Assembly: GCF_963675985.1 (NCBI RefSeq)
Contig: NZ_OY780958.1
Location: forward strand, 2,976,001 to 3,040,000
Length of the DNA stretch: 64,000 nt
Reading direction: 5' to 3'
Source: an uncultured Roseibium sp.
GTDB taxonomy: Bacteria; Pseudomonadota; Alphaproteobacteria; Rhizobiales; Stappiaceae
Shown here: positions 50,874-60,301 of the stretch, in pieces
How the letters are laid out: each line of letters begins with the position of its first letter
Numbering within the stretch: the first letter of the stretch is position 1
Position numbers and translations under genes: made by a program
The notes under the pieces: generated by a model
What the model saw: only the letters and a program-made list of their open reading frames with translations
Told to the model about the DNA's origin: nothing
Databases searched by the model: none

Positions 50874-52469
50874 CTATTCCTCCGTGATTCGGCCATCCGT
50901 ATAGGGCGTATAGCCATTGGCTTCGCTCAAATACGCCGCGACGACCTCCTCCAGGCCGGGGCCGTAGTCATAGGCATTCATGCCCGCGGAAGCGAAGATC
51001 TTGTACCCGTCTCCGCCACCACGCATGTAATTGTTGGTAACGACACCATAGACCTTGTCCGGATCGATCGGCGCCCAGGCACCGTTCTCCATAACCTGCG
51101 CGGACACGATGCGCTCGCCAGCCGGTTTGGATTTGGTCCAGGTGAACTTCAGGCCGGAGACCTGTGGGAAGCGGCCTGCCCCCTCCTCGACCTGGCTCAC
51201 ACCGTTTTCAAGCGCGGCCAGCACGTCAGACCCCTTAAGCTGGAAGGTGGCAACCGTGTTCTGGAACGGCAGGACCGTTAGGACCTCGCCCATTGTGACC
51301 TGGCCGGCATCGATGGACGCCCTCAGGCCGCCGCCATTCTGGATCGCGATCTGGATGCCCTGGTCCTTGACGCGGTCGAGCATGGCATCGGCGACGAGAT
51401 TGCCCATCGTGCACTCGCCCACCCGGCAATTGTTGCGATCGCCGTCAATGGCCGCGGTCGCGTCGGCGATCACTTCCTGGCGGATTTCCTCCAGCGGCTC
51501 GGCCAGTTCCTTGATGCGGGCCTTCACTTCGGCATTTTCAGCAACCTTGCCGTCGGAGATAATCGGTTCGCCGACCGCCTCGGTGACGACGCCGTCGTCA
51601 TCGAAGGTCACCTGCAATTCGCCGAGGAACTTGCCGTAGGAGGCGGCCTGGACGATGGCGGTCTTATGGCCGTCCGGGCTTTCCACCCAGGTCGGATAGG
51701 GGCCTTTCGCCTTGTCGGAAACGTTGGAGAGATAGGTATGGGAATGGCCACCGACGATCACGTCAATGCCGGAGACCGCCGCCGCGATCTTCTGGTCAAC
51801 GTCATAGCCGGAGTGGCTCAGGACGATGATCTTGTTGACGCCCTGCTCCTCCAGTTTCGCAATTTGCGCCTTCACCGCCTCCGCAGGATCGGTAAAATCG
51901 ATATTCTTGCCCGGGCTCGACAGCTCGTCGTTATCCTCCGGCGTCAGGCCGATCAGGCCGATCTTCTCCCCGCCCCGTTCGATCACGGTCGAGGGCATGA
52001 GGACATCGGCGAGCTTCGGTTCCTTCGACACATCCGCGTTCGACATGAGCACCGGGAACTCGACCGCATCCATGAAGCCGCGCAGCACTTCCGGACCGTC
52101 ATCGAATTCATGGTTGCCGACGGTCATGGCGTCATAGGCGAGCCGGTTCATCATCTCGGCAGCGACCTTGCCCTTGTAGTAGGTGTAGAACAGGGATCCC
52201 TGGAACTGGTCGCCGCCATCCAGCAGAACGGAGTTGTTGGAAGCGGCCCGGCGTTCTTCGATCAGCGTACCGAGGCGCGCGTATCCGCCGAAACACTTGC
52301 CCTCGGCGTTGTCTTCCTCCTTGCAGCCGGAATCATATTTGTTGATCGGCTCGACCCGGCTGTGAAAATCGTTCGTGTGCAGGATCGTCAGGGAATACTC
52401 GGCCTGAGCCGCACTGGACAGCGCGGTGGTCATGGCCAGCGCTGCCGCGCCGAATAGAAACTTGTTCAT
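50874..52469 (-). CDS. Periplasmic 5'-nucleotidase / 2',3'-cyclic phosphodiesterase (UshA-type)
   Basis: 531 residues. Signal peptide MNKFLFGAAALAMTTALSSA followed by QAEYSL; the metallophosphatase domain has LHTNDFHSRVEP, LLDGGDQFQGS, AMTVGNHEFDDG and VLSHSGYDVDQ, the metal ligands and catalytic NHE. The C-terminal substrate domain has IAIQNGGGLRASIDAG and LPFQNTVATFQLKG. Hydrolyses nucleotides outside the cytoplasm to recover phosphate and nucleosides. GAGGC precedes the ATG by 5 bases. Stand-alone gene with a terminator. Confidence 0.94.
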   Translation of the reverse strand: MNKFLFGAAALAMTTALSSAAQAEYSLTILHTNDFHSRVEPINKYDSGCKEEDNAEGKCFGGYARLGTLIEERRAASNNSVLLDGGDQFQGSLFYTYYKGKVAAEMMNRLAYDAMTVGNHEFDDGPEVLRGFMDAVEFPVLMSNADVSKEPKLADVLMPSTVIERGGEKIGLIGLTPEDNDELSSPGKNIDFTDPAEAVKAQIAKLEEQGVNKIIVLSHSGYDVDQKIAAAVSGIDVIVGGHSHTYLSNVSDKAKGPYPTWVESPDGHKTAIVQAASYGKFLGELQVTFDDDGVVTEAVGEPIISDGKVAENAEVKARIKELAEPLEEIRQEVIADATAAIDGDRNNCRVGECTMGNLVADAMLDRVKDQGIQIAIQNGGGLRASIDAGQVTMGEVLTVLPFQNTVATFQLKGSDVLAALENGVSQVEEGAGRFPQVSGLKFTWTKSKPAGERIVSAQVMENGAWAPIDPDKVYGVVTNNYMRGGGDGYKIFASAGMNAYDYGPGLEEVVAAYLSEANGYTPYTDGRITEE

Positions 52470-52685
52470 CTGTGCCTCGCCTCTAAATCCGGGAATTTCA
52501 CCTGCGGCCGCTGCCCATGTAGACCCTGCGGACGGGACCGCGAGCCTGAAACAAAATGGATAACGCCGTCACATGTCATTATGATCGTGAAAAATTTTTC
52601 ACAGCAAGAATATTTTTTAATCAATTGAGCCAGCAAAATTCCCAAGCGGGATGCCGCTCGCCGAAAATTGCTTCTGAACAGTCCT

Positions 52686-53378
52686 TTAATCAGAGTCCGA
52701 ACAGAGCCCGTGCCATGCGAGAGGGACAGGCAACAGATCGGCAGGGGCATAGTCTACCCGGAACACACGCCGCGTGTTCTCACTCTTCGATGGGTGCGAG
52801 GCGTGAAGCGTGAGCATTTTCAGAACTAGCACATCCCCGCGCCGGGCTCGACATTCTTCCGTAGGGTAAGTTTCCGCAACCGAACGGGCTCCATCCGCAG
52901 GAATCACGCCCTCTTTGTGACTACCAACCGCGATCCGCATCGCGCCATCGGCGGAACTCGTGTCATCAAGATGCACACGGACAAAGAACATTTGGTCAAG
53001 GATTGCTTCGGGCGGCTCGCAGTGCCAGATGCCGGATTTGCTGGACCAGTTCCCGAAACCGGGAAGGTCGTGACGCTCGGCGACGGAAATGATGCGATCC
53101 TGGTGCCAGGGCACGCCCCAGTTGTTCTGTTGCGTCTTGTTGAAGCCAACGATACGTACGGGGACGAGCGAACGCCCGAACAGGCTCATGATACGGGCGA
53201 GACCACTGTCCCTCGAAAGGACATCCATAATCTCGGATCGAGGCGCGATGCGCTCCCCCGCCTTTTGATCCAGGTTTGCTGTGCCATCGAGAACGGAAAG
53301 TTCGTGGGAATTCAGTTTGCCGCGAAACCAGACGCGCCCGACATGCTGAAACTCTGCACGTACCTCGTCCGCTTCCAC
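52686..53378 (-). CDS. Phytanoyl-CoA dioxygenase (PhyH) family protein
   Basis: 230 residues with a GTG start. VPWHQDRIISV is the HxD pair of Fe(II) ligands, LHASHPSKSENTRRVFRVDY gives the distal His and the 2-oxoglutarate-binding Arg, DGAMRIAVGSHKEGV the barrel strand. The GTG at 53378 is chosen because VEADEVRAEFQHVGRVWFRG resembles a usual PhyH start and AGG lies 6-8 bases upstream; a longer frame to 53687 would run through yacG. Oxidises a methyl or methylene group of an unknown substrate. 104 bases separate it from yacG, so it may be read from the same transcript. Confidence 0.85.
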   Translation of the reverse strand: MEADEVRAEFQHVGRVWFRGKLNSHELSVLDGTANLDQKAGERIAPRSEIMDVLSRDSGLARIMSLFGRSLVPVRIVGFNKTQQNNWGVPWHQDRIISVAERHDLPGFGNWSSKSGIWHCEPPEAILDQMFFVRVHLDDTSSADGAMRIAVGSHKEGVIPADGARSVAETYPTEECRARRGDVLVLKMLTLHASHPSKSENTRRVFRVDYAPADLLPVPLAWHGLCSDSD

Positions 53379-53482
53379 ATTAAAACCTATCGAATTCTTC
53401 CGGTTGCAATTCTTATCAAGTTCACGGTCATCGATCACAGGCGATGCGTGCCCGAAGCACCCGGCTACGCCACAAAGCGGAG

Positions 53483-53671
53483 TCAGTCTTCCCGGTCTTC
53501 CAGGTCGTCCGTCTCCACGACCGGAATGGAATAACCTTCCGAGAACCACCGGTTCAGGTCCACCTTGGCGCAACGGTCGGAGCAAAAGGGGTAATGCTCT
53601 GGTGTCGACAGCTTGGAGCAGATCGGGCAGGGCCGCATGCGGCGGTCCGCGTTTTTCGGAGACTTTGCCAT
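53483..53671 (-). CDS. yacG: DNA gyrase inhibitor / zinc-binding protein YacG
   Basis: 62 residues. RPCPICSKL and PFCSDRCAKVDLNRWFSEGY form the CxxC...CxxxC zinc finger of YacG, which binds GyrB. Position after maf in the order infA-maf-yacG is the normal alphaproteobacterial one. 48 bases after the maf stop. Confidence 0.93.
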   Translation of the reverse strand: MAKSPKNADRRMRPCPICSKLSTPEHYPFCSDRCAKVDLNRWFSEGYSIPVVETDDLEDRED

Positions 53672-53719
53672 GTCGCCTCTCCGTCATTTTTCAGGTCAGA
53701 TACGCCGGCCGTTCCGCTG

Positions 53720-54346
53720 TTACGCGGTGGCCGTCGTCCAGCTTTTGTGGATCGGATATCCGGCCGATGCAAGCAAGCCGGAGGTTTCCACCAGCGGAAG
53801 ACCGACCACGGCCGTATAGGAGCCGATCAGCTTGACGACGAAACTGCCCGCCAAGCCCTGGATGGCATAGCCACCGGCCTTGCCGCGCCACTCACCGGAG
53901 GCGACGTAGTCATTGATGTCCTGGCGGGAGAGCTTCTTGAACCGGACCCGCGTCTCGACCAGCTTGGAGCGGACCTTTCCGCCCTCCCCGGCAACGGCAA
54001 TGGCCGTGAAAACGCGATGCCCGCGGCCCGACAGAAGGGACAGGCAGGCATAGGCCTGGTCGGTGAGTTCGGTTTTCGGCAGGATGCGACGCCCGACGGC
54101 CACCACCGTGTCGGCGGCCAGAACCAGCGCGGGACGCAATTCTTCGGAAGCATCGGCCACAGCGCGCGCGGCCGCCGCCTTTTCCCGGGCGAGGCGCACC
54201 GCATGGGCGCGGGGCGTTTCGAGCTTTTGAGGCGTTTCGTCGATGTCCGCCGGCATCAGGTGATCCGGCTCGATCCCGATCTGCTGCAACAGCGCAAGGC
54301 GGCGCGGCGAGGCGGATGCCAGGATCAGGGAGGAAACCGTAGTCAT
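53720..54346 (-). CDS. maf: Maf nucleoside triphosphate pyrophosphatase
   Basis: 208 residues. LILASASPRRLALLQQIGIE is the Maf signature at the N-terminus; ADIDETPQ, ARAVADAS...VLAADTVVAVGRRIL and LLSGRGHRVFTA supply the conserved acidic and SGK/R positions. Dephosphorylates non-canonical nucleoside triphosphates and affects septum formation. Between infA and yacG, 42 bases after infA. Confidence 0.93.
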   Translation of the reverse strand: MTTVSSLILASASPRRLALLQQIGIEPDHLMPADIDETPQKLETPRAHAVRLAREKAAAARAVADASEELRPALVLAADTVVAVGRRILPKTELTDQAYACLSLLSGRGHRVFTAIAVAGEGGKVRSKLVETRVRFKKLSRQDINDYVASGEWRGKAGGYAIQGLAGSFVVKLIGSYTAVVGLPLVETSGLLASAGYPIHKSWTTATA

Positions 54347-54388
54347 GGCGCGATATGCTTTCCTGCCGGCGTCAAATGCCTTGAAATC

Positions 54389-54607
54389 CTACTTGAAGCG
54401 GTAGGTGATCCGCCCCTTGGTCAGATCGTAAGGGGTCATTTCAACAAGAACCTTGTCGCCCGCGAGAACGCGGATACGGTTCTTGCGCATGCGCCCGGCA
54501 GTGTGGGCGATAATTTCGTGGTCATTTTCCAGTTTCACGCGAAAAGTCGCGTTGGGCAGCAGTTCCGTCACCACGCCCGGAAACTCGAGAGCTTCTTCCT
54601 TGGCCAT
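54389..54607 (-). CDS. infA: Translation initiation factor IF-1
   Basis: 72 residues, the standard size. MAKEEALEFPGVVTELLPNA and FRVKLENDHEIIAHTAGRMR are the S1/OB-fold strands and RVLAGDKVLVEMTPYDLTKG the conserved end; binds the ribosomal A site. No gene fits better here. Confidence 0.97.
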   Translation of the reverse strand: MAKEEALEFPGVVTELLPNATFRVKLENDHEIIAHTAGRMRKNRIRVLAGDKVLVEMTPYDLTKGRITYRFK

Positions 54608-54744
54608 TGGGTATCCTGATTAGGCTTTCTGATGAGCGGCGAACCTAACGGATAGCGCCGCGAAAGGAAACCGTTCTTTCTGCCCGATTTCGCATAAAGC
54701 TGTGCGATACCGGAACAATCGGGCCCACCATACCCTTCAAGGGG

Positions 54745-55197
54745 TCATCCGCTGGGCGGCGGCGCCCAATCGAGCCGCTTTTTGATGCGGGTCATAAGCT
54801 GGTCGCGCACGGCCCTGTAGGAATCCAGGATCTGTTCCCGACTGCCGGTGGCAAGCGTGGGATCCAACGTCGGCCAGTATTCCACGTCGACGGCTTCCGT
54901 ACGGGTCATGTCCAGTGCCTTGTGGTGGGCTTCCGGCGCCAGCGTCACGATCAGATCGAAGCCGGATTCGTCCAGTTCCTCGAAGGTCTTGGGCTGATGC
55001 CGACTGGTATCGATGCCGATTTCCGCCATGACCGCATCGACGAACGGATCCAGCTCGCCCTGGCGGACACCGGCGGAGCGCACGTAGATCTGGTTGGGAA
55101 ACAGGAAACGGGTAATGCCGGCGGCCATGGGCGAGCGCACGGCATTCATGCCGCAGGCAAACAAAACCGCAGTCGGACGGCCGCCCGGCCCGGTCAC
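54745..55197 (-). CDS. Low-molecular-weight phosphatase / arsenate-reductase-like protein
   Basis: 150 residues. VLFACGMNAVRSPMA is the Cys-x5-Arg P-loop, LDPTLATG-DS area gives the later acidic loop, RQGELDPFVDAVMAEIGI follows the family. Could be a protein-tyrosine phosphatase or arsenate reductase homologue; function not decided. Four bases separate it from the UPF0262 gene, so the two are translationally coupled. Position between UPF0262 and infA is conserved in the group. Confidence 0.88.
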   Translation of the reverse strand: MTGPGGRPTAVLFACGMNAVRSPMAAGITRFLFPNQIYVRSAGVRQGELDPFVDAVMAEIGIDTSRHQPKTFEELDESGFDLIVTLAPEAHHKALDMTRTEAVDVEYWPTLDPTLATGSREQILDSYRAVRDQLMTRIKKRLDWAPPPSG

Positions 55198-55201
55198 CGG
55201 A

Positions 55202-55702
55202 TCATCCTTTCCAGTGCAGGGCGTAGACGAGGGTAAAGAGACGACGGGCGGTCTTCATGTCGACCTTGATCTTGCCCTCCAGCCGCTCCATCAGGACCGT
55301 GGAGCCCTCGTTGTGCACACCGCGCCGCCCCATGTCGATGGCTTCGATCTGGCTCGGCGTCGAATGACGGATCGCCTCATAATAGCTCTGGCAGATCAGA
55401 TCGTAGTCCTTGACGATCTTTCGAAGCGGCGTCAGCGACAGGACATGGGTCACGACCTCGGCACCGTCCTCGCTTCGGATCTGGAGCACGAGTTTCTTTT
55501 CGATAACCGAGAGCCGCAGAACGTAGTTAGCGGGCGGCTGGCCGACCGGTTGAAAGCAGTTTTCCTCGATCAGGTCGTAGATGGCGACGGCCCGGTCGTG
55601 TTCCACATCCGGCGTCGAGCGGGCAATTGAGGACTCGTCGAGCACGACGTCGACGAGCCTGCCGCCGGCCGGTTCGGTCATCTCGCCCTGTGCCTCGTCC
55701 AT
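55202..55702 (-). CDS. UPF0262 family protein
   Basis: 166 residues. GRLVDVVLDESSIARSTPDV, ENCFQPVG, YVLRLSVIEKKLVLQI and RKIVKDYDLICQSYYEAIR are the core of UPF0262, a family nearly always after hisD in Alphaproteobacteria. ATG at 55702 gives the standard length; a start at 55681 is also possible. Function unknown. 47 bases after the hisD stop. Confidence 0.9.
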   Translation of the reverse strand: MDEAQGEMTEPAGGRLVDVVLDESSIARSTPDVEHDRAVAIYDLIEENCFQPVGQPPANYVLRLSVIEKKLVLQIRSEDGAEVVTHVLSLTPLRKIVKDYDLICQSYYEAIRHSTPSQIEAIDMGRRGVHNEGSTVLMERLEGKIKVDMKTARRLFTLVYALHWKG

Positions 55703-55749
55703 GCCCTGCCCGTCCTTTTGAAGCCCGTCTCTGTTAAAGCCCGGTCTCG

Positions 55750-57045
55750 TTAAAGATTCAGCCTGATTGCGACCGAGCGGGCGTGGCCGCTCAGACCTTC
55801 CGCCTCGCCCAACGTGATTGCCGCGGGGCCGAGCGCCCGCAGACTGTCCGCGTCGCATTTCAGGATCGACGTCCGCTTGACGAAGTCAAGCACGGAAAGG
55901 CCTGAGGAAAAACGCGCGGAGCGGGCCGTCGGCAGAACGTGGTTGGACCCGCCGACATAATCGCCGATCGCTTCCGGCGTGTGGCGCCCGAGGAAGACCG
56001 CGCCCGCGTTGCGCACCTTGTCCAGCATGGCATCCGGATCGGCGACGGCCAGTTCCAGGTGTTCCGCCGCGATGCGATTGACGAGCGGCATGGCGTTTTC
56101 AAGGCTGTCGACGACGATCACCGCGCCGAAATCGCGCCAGCTTGCACCGGCGACGTCTGCCCGCGGCAAGGTCTTGAGCTGGCGCTCGACGGCCTGTTCC
56201 ACGCCGGCGGCAAGGTCCTCGCTGTCGGTGATCAGGATCGACTGGGCGACCGCGTCGTGTTCGGCCTGGGCCAGAAGGTCGGCGGCGAGCCAGTCCGGAT
56301 CGTTCTCGCTGTCTGCCACCACCAGCACCTCGGACGGACCGGCGATCATGTCGATACCGACCGTGCCGAACACGCGGCGCTTGGCGGCGGCGACAAAGGC
56401 ATTGCCCGGTCCGACGATCTTGCTCACCGGGGCGATCGTTTCCGTGCCATAGGCAAGAGCCGCCACGGCCTGGGCCCCGCCGATCTTGTAGATCTCGGTG
56501 ACACCGGCGATCCGGGCGGCTGCCAGCACTTGCGGGTTGAGGATACCGTCCGGGCTCGGTACCACCATGGCGATGCGTTCCACGCCGGCAACGAGCGCCG
56601 GCACGGCGTTCATCAGAACTGAACTCGGATAGGACGCGGTGCCGCCGGGCACGTAGATCCCGGCCGCCTCCACCGCCGTCCAGCGCGAGCCGAGTTCGAC
56701 GCCGATCGGATCGGTGTAGCGGTCGTCCTTGGGCATCTGGCGGGCGTGATGGGAATGGATCCGCTCGCGCGCCAGTTTCAGAGCCTCGATGGTCGCCTCG
56801 GGCACTTGAGACAGCGCTGCCTCGATTTCGGCTTCCGTCACCTTGAGATCGGCAAGGCTGGACGCGTCCAGACGGTCGAAGCGTTTCGTGTAATCCACCA
56901 CGGCCGCGTCGCCGCGCTTGCGCACATCCTCCAGGATGTCGCGCACGATCTGGTCGACATCCTCGGAGACTTCACGCTTGCCGGCGAGCAATTCGGCAAA
57001 GCGGGTTTCAAAATCGGCGTCCTTGTTCGACAGACGTATCGCCAC
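55750..57045 (-). CDS. hisD: Histidinol dehydrogenase
   Basis: 431 residues, the normal length. AGIYVPGGTASYPSSVLMNA, GGAQAVAALAYGTETI, KIVGPGNAFVAAAKR, IDMIAGPSEVLVVAD, NHVLPTARSARFSSGLSVLD and the zinc/catalytic region AAEHLELAVAD are all HisD hallmarks. Catalyses the last two NAD-dependent steps of histidine synthesis in the cytoplasm. 54 bases after the DUF2948 gene. Confidence 0.97.
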   Translation of the reverse strand: MAIRLSNKDADFETRFAELLAGKREVSEDVDQIVRDILEDVRKRGDAAVVDYTKRFDRLDASSLADLKVTEAEIEAALSQVPEATIEALKLARERIHSHHARQMPKDDRYTDPIGVELGSRWTAVEAAGIYVPGGTASYPSSVLMNAVPALVAGVERIAMVVPSPDGILNPQVLAAARIAGVTEIYKIGGAQAVAALAYGTETIAPVSKIVGPGNAFVAAAKRRVFGTVGIDMIAGPSEVLVVADSENDPDWLAADLLAQAEHDAVAQSILITDSEDLAAGVEQAVERQLKTLPRADVAGASWRDFGAVIVVDSLENAMPLVNRIAAEHLELAVADPDAMLDKVRNAGAVFLGRHTPEAIGDYVGGSNHVLPTARSARFSSGLSVLDFVKRTSILKCDADSLRALGPAAITLGEAEGLSGHARSVAIRLNL

Positions 57046-57099
57046 CCGTCAAGCTCCTTCCAAGCGGGCGCTAACGACAGCGCCCTCAAAAATTTCCAT

Positions 57100-57537
57100 T
57101 CAGTCCAGGTCGTGCGCCGGCCTGTTCGGCGTCGACCAGGCAGCGCCCAGGTCGGCGAGCTGGGCCTCGATGCAGTCGACTTCCAGCAGCACCGTCCCGC
57201 CGCCGGCAAACTCCAGCTTGATCCTGCCCGCCGGCGCGTCGCCTTCCTCGAAGGTCACTGCCAGCAGTTCCAGCACGGCGCCTTTGGCGTCCTGGCGGAT
57301 CCGGGTGGCCTTCATGGCGGACACCTGGGCCACTGCCAATACGGCGCGGCGTCGCTCGTGGTCGCCGGTGCGCTTGTCGGCGGCTTTGTCCCAGACGAAC
57401 CGGTTGACCACGAAGATCGCCTTGCGCTCTTTCGGCAGATAGCGAATATCGCCGACGGTCAGAACCGCGTCCTGAAGATGGGCGGACAGAACCTCAAGGT
57501 CCTCCGCATCCAGTGCTGCAAGCTTCAGTTGATCCAT
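57100..57537 (-). CDS. DUF2948 family protein
   Basis: 145 residues with ATG at 57537 (an in-frame upstream ATG at 57546 is possible). KLAALDAEDLEVLSAHLQDA, GDIRYLPKERKAIFVVNRF and TFEEGDAPAGRIKLEFAGGG are the core of DUF2948, found next to hisD in this group. Function unknown; small mixed alpha/beta protein. Confidence 0.9.
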   Translation of the reverse strand: MDQLKLAALDAEDLEVLSAHLQDAVLTVGDIRYLPKERKAIFVVNRFVWDKAADKRTGDHERRRAVLAVAQVSAMKATRIRQDAKGAVLELLAVTFEEGDAPAGRIKLEFAGGGTVLLEVDCIEAQLADLGAAWSTPNRPAHDLD

Positions 57538-57791
57538 GACTGTCAAATCACACCCGCGTCCGTCGATTCAAGGCGAGAGCCGAACACACCTCTCCGGCTC
57601 GCTCTTCCAAGCCGTTGACCTAAACGGGAATGGACAATTTGGCAATCCGCCAAACGGTTTCCGCTGGATTGCGGTCACCATACCCCGCCGGACAGCCGGG
57701 AAAGATTGCGCGCCCTACTCCATTTGCGGATGATAATCTGAAATCCGATCCGACTTCCAAAACGCGATTCCGCAGAAAGGCCCGCCCCGCC

Positions 57792-58283
57792 ATGAGGTTT
57801 CGAATGCATTCGTTTCTGCCAGGCTGTCTCATAGCTCTGCTGATCCTCGCCGCTCCGGGCCCGCTCCGGGCGGAACCGCTGCCCCATTCGCTCGGGGAGA
57901 CCCTCTATGTGCCCGCCTACTCGCGGATCCAGATCTATCCGAACAAGTCTGAACTTCTGGCGTCGACACTTGCCATTCACAATGTGGACCCGGAGAGGGC
58001 TATTACGGTCGAGTCGGCGGGATATTATGACGAGGCCGGGAACAAACTCCGCGACCTGATCGCAGCGCCGGTGGAATTGGCGCCCTTTGCCTCCACGGCC
58101 TTCCTGATCCCGGTCAATGATATCTCCGGCGGCATCGGCGCGAATTTCGTGGTGACGTGGCATTCGGTCTCGCCGGCGCTCAGCCCGATCGTCGAGGCGA
58201 TCATGTCGGGCGCCGCGGGTGGACCCGGTTCTTCCTTCACCTCGCGGGGAGAAGTGATCGACAGGCAATTACCGCCTCAATAA
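57792..58283 (+). CDS. DUF3124 secreted protein
   Basis: 163 residues. A signal peptide MRFRMHSFLPGCLIALLILA ends near LRAEP; the mature part (GETLYVPAYSRIQIYPNK, LASTLAIHNVDPERAITVES, FASTAFLIPVNDISGGIGAN) matches DUF3124. The start is taken at 57792 because the signal peptide begins there; a 54-codon longer frame from 57630 is less likely. Function unknown. Opposite strand to its neighbours. Confidence 0.85.
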   Translation: MRFRMHSFLPGCLIALLILAAPGPLRAEPLPHSLGETLYVPAYSRIQIYPNKSELLASTLAIHNVDPERAITVESAGYYDEAGNKLRDLIAAPVELAPFASTAFLIPVNDISGGIGANFVVTWHSVSPALSPIVEAIMSGAAGGPGSSFTSRGEVIDRQLPPQ

Positions 58284-58306
58284 GGCAACTTCTCTCCCGG
58301 ACCGGC

Positions 58307-58519
58307 TCAAGGCCCGTCGTCGGCCCGCTGGCGCAGGTCCGCCTTGATTTCGTCCCGCGTCGCAATGCGCTTGAAAATCCGCCCGCCGAGCCAGAGTCCA
58401 AAGACGATCAGAACCGTGCCAATCACAGCTCCCCAGGGCCAGCCGCCGAAGACAATAACGAGCACTCCGACGGCACCGAAGCCCGCCTGGATCAAAAACC
58501 GGATCGACTCTGCAGACAT
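58307..58519 (-). CDS. Small membrane protein
   Basis: 70 residues with two hydrophobic helices (FLIQAGFGAVGVLVIVFGGW, VIGTVLIVFGLWLG) and a charged tail KRIATRDEIKADLRQRADDG. It lies 15 bases after the murA stop on the same strand. Family not recognised. Confidence 0.7.
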   Translation of the reverse strand: MSAESIRFLIQAGFGAVGVLVIVFGGWPWGAVIGTVLIVFGLWLGGRIFKRIATRDEIKADLRQRADDGP

Positions 58520-58534
58520 TGTCTCTTCCCGAAG

Positions 58535-59824
58535 TTAGCCGGAGATTCGCTCGATCTGCGCACCGCAGCGGGTGAGCTTGTCTTCCAGGCGTTCGAAACC
58601 GCGGTCCAGGTGATAGACGCGGTTGACCGTGGTTTCGCCTTCGGCCGCAAGGCCGGCGATGACCAGGGACACGGAAGCGCGCAAGTCCGTCGCCATCACC
58701 GGCGCGCCGCGCAGGGTGGAGACGCCGTCGACAATCGCCGTGTTGCCGTCGATGTGGATCTGGGCGCCGAGGCGGGCCAGCTCCTGAACGTGCATGAACC
58801 GGTTTTCGAAGATGGTCTCGGTAATCTTGCTCTGGCCGCCGGCCTTGGTCATCAACGCCATGAACTGGGCCTGCAGGTCCGTCGGGAAGCCCGGGAACGG
58901 TTCGGTGGTGATATCGACCGGCTGGATGCCGTTGCCGTTGCGATAGACCTTGAGGCCTTCCGGCGTTTCTGTGATCTCGGTTCCGGCCTCGCGCAGGGTG
59001 TCCAGCGCGGTATCAAGCAAGTTCGCCCGCGTACCGCGCAGCAACACTTCGCCACCGGTCATGGCGACCGCCATGGCATAGGTGCCGGTCTCGATCCGGT
59101 CCGGCACCACGGCGTGATGGGCGCCGTGCAGGCGGTCGACGCCCTGGATGCGGATCACAGGTGAGCCGGCGCCTTCAATCTTCGCGCCCATGGCGATCAG
59201 GCAGGCGGCAAGATCGGCCACTTCCGGTTCGCAGGCGGCGTTGACGATTTCGGTCTCGCCCTTGGCAAGGGTCGCGGCCATCATGATGGTGTGGGTCGCG
59301 CCGACGGAAACTTTCGGAAATTCCACCCGGTTGCCCTTCAGGCCGCCAGGCGCCTTGACGACCACATAGCCGGCGTCGATGTCGATGTCGGCGCCCAGTT
59401 TCTCCAGCCCCTCGATGAAAAAGTCGACCGGGCGGGTGCCGATGGCGCAGCCGCCCGGCAGCGAGACACGGGCCTCGTGCATGCGCGCAACCAGCGGACC
59501 GATGACCCAGAAGCTCGCCCGCATCTTGGAGACGAGTTCATAAGGCGCGGTGGTGTCGACAATGTCGCGGGCGGTCAGGTGAACCGTCTGGCCCTCCAGA
59601 TCGTCCTGGCCGGGCCGCTTGCCGTTGACCGAATAATCCACGCCGTGGTTCATCAGGATCTGCGTCAGTTGCGCAACGTCGCGCAGGCGCGGCACGTTGG
59701 ACAAGGTCAGCGTGTTGTCGGTGAGAAGGGAGGCGATCATCAGCGGCAGGGCGGCATTCTTCGCCCCCGAAATCGGGATCACGCCCTTGAGCTCGTTGCC
59801 CCCGACGACCTTAATGCTGTCCAT
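58535..59824 (-). CDS. murA: UDP-N-acetylglucosamine 1-carboxyvinyltransferase
   Basis: 429 residues. ISGAKNAALPLMIASLLTD is the N-terminal Lys/Asn motif, RVSLPGGCAIGTRPVDF holds the fosfomycin-sensitive Cys and Arg, and ESxENRFMHVQEL-like region FENRFMHVQELARLGAQI completes the second domain. First committed step of peptidoglycan synthesis. Complete in length. Confidence 0.97.
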   Translation of the reverse strand: MDSIKVVGGNELKGVIPISGAKNAALPLMIASLLTDNTLTLSNVPRLRDVAQLTQILMNHGVDYSVNGKRPGQDDLEGQTVHLTARDIVDTTAPYELVSKMRASFWVIGPLVARMHEARVSLPGGCAIGTRPVDFFIEGLEKLGADIDIDAGYVVVKAPGGLKGNRVEFPKVSVGATHTIMMAATLAKGETEIVNAACEPEVADLAACLIAMGAKIEGAGSPVIRIQGVDRLHGAHHAVVPDRIETGTYAMAVAMTGGEVLLRGTRANLLDTALDTLREAGTEITETPEGLKVYRNGNGIQPVDITTEPFPGFPTDLQAQFMALMTKAGGQSKITETIFENRFMHVQELARLGAQIHIDGNTAIVDGVSTLRGAPVMATDLRASVSLVIAGLAAEGETTVNRVYHLDRGFERLEDKLTRCGAQIERISG

Positions 59825-60058
59825 TTTCCCACCCCGACAATAATCCGTGCCGATCCCGTCATTTTCCGGAAAAATCCGGAGAAATCCTTGACCAATCTCA
59901 AAAGCGATGCCGTCGTCTATACGCTACATGTGGCCCATGCAAGGCGGCAAGGGGTTCATTTCTTGCCATTCCCGCGGCAGATCACGCCATTTTACCGGAA
60001 AAGCTTAACGGAGGGACGGTCTCAGCCGTGCCTTCGCGCCTCATCAGCACACCCCCGG

Positions 60059-60301
60059 TCAGTCCTCCGTCTTGCGGCCCTTCGCCGCCGATTTCCGGCG
60101 ACGCAGGTTTGCACGCAGGGCTTCGGCGAGGCGCTCCTCGCGGGACTGGGTCTTTGACCCGCTCGCGGGCGCTGCCGTCTTTGCCGGAGAACCGGCGCCG
60201 TCCGTATTCGCATCGTCCGCGGCCTTGCCGCCTTGCGCTTTTCCGACCGGGGCGTCCCTGTCCTTGCCGCTGTCCATTGCCGAAATGATCCCGTCCCTCA
60301 T
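60059..60301 (-). CDS. Small charged protein of unknown function
   Basis: 80 residues, MRDGIISAMDSGKDRDAP, Ala/Lys/Ser-rich middle, and a basic end REERLAEALRANLRRRKSAA followed by KGRKTED. The ATG at 60301 (GGTGG 9 bases upstream) and one at 60277 are both possible. A longer open frame runs into tRNA-Thr and is not accepted. The end LRANLRRRK is a style I know from hypothetical proteins next to murA in this group. Confidence 0.6.
   Translation of the reverse strand: MRDGIISAMDSGKDRDAPVGKAQGGKAADDANTDGAGSPAKTAAPASGSKTQSREERLAEALRANLRRRKSAAKGRKTED

Noticed and set aside
52686..53687. Dioxygenase gene starting at 53687.
   Set aside because: That frame overlaps yacG completely; the conserved PhyH start is at about 53378.
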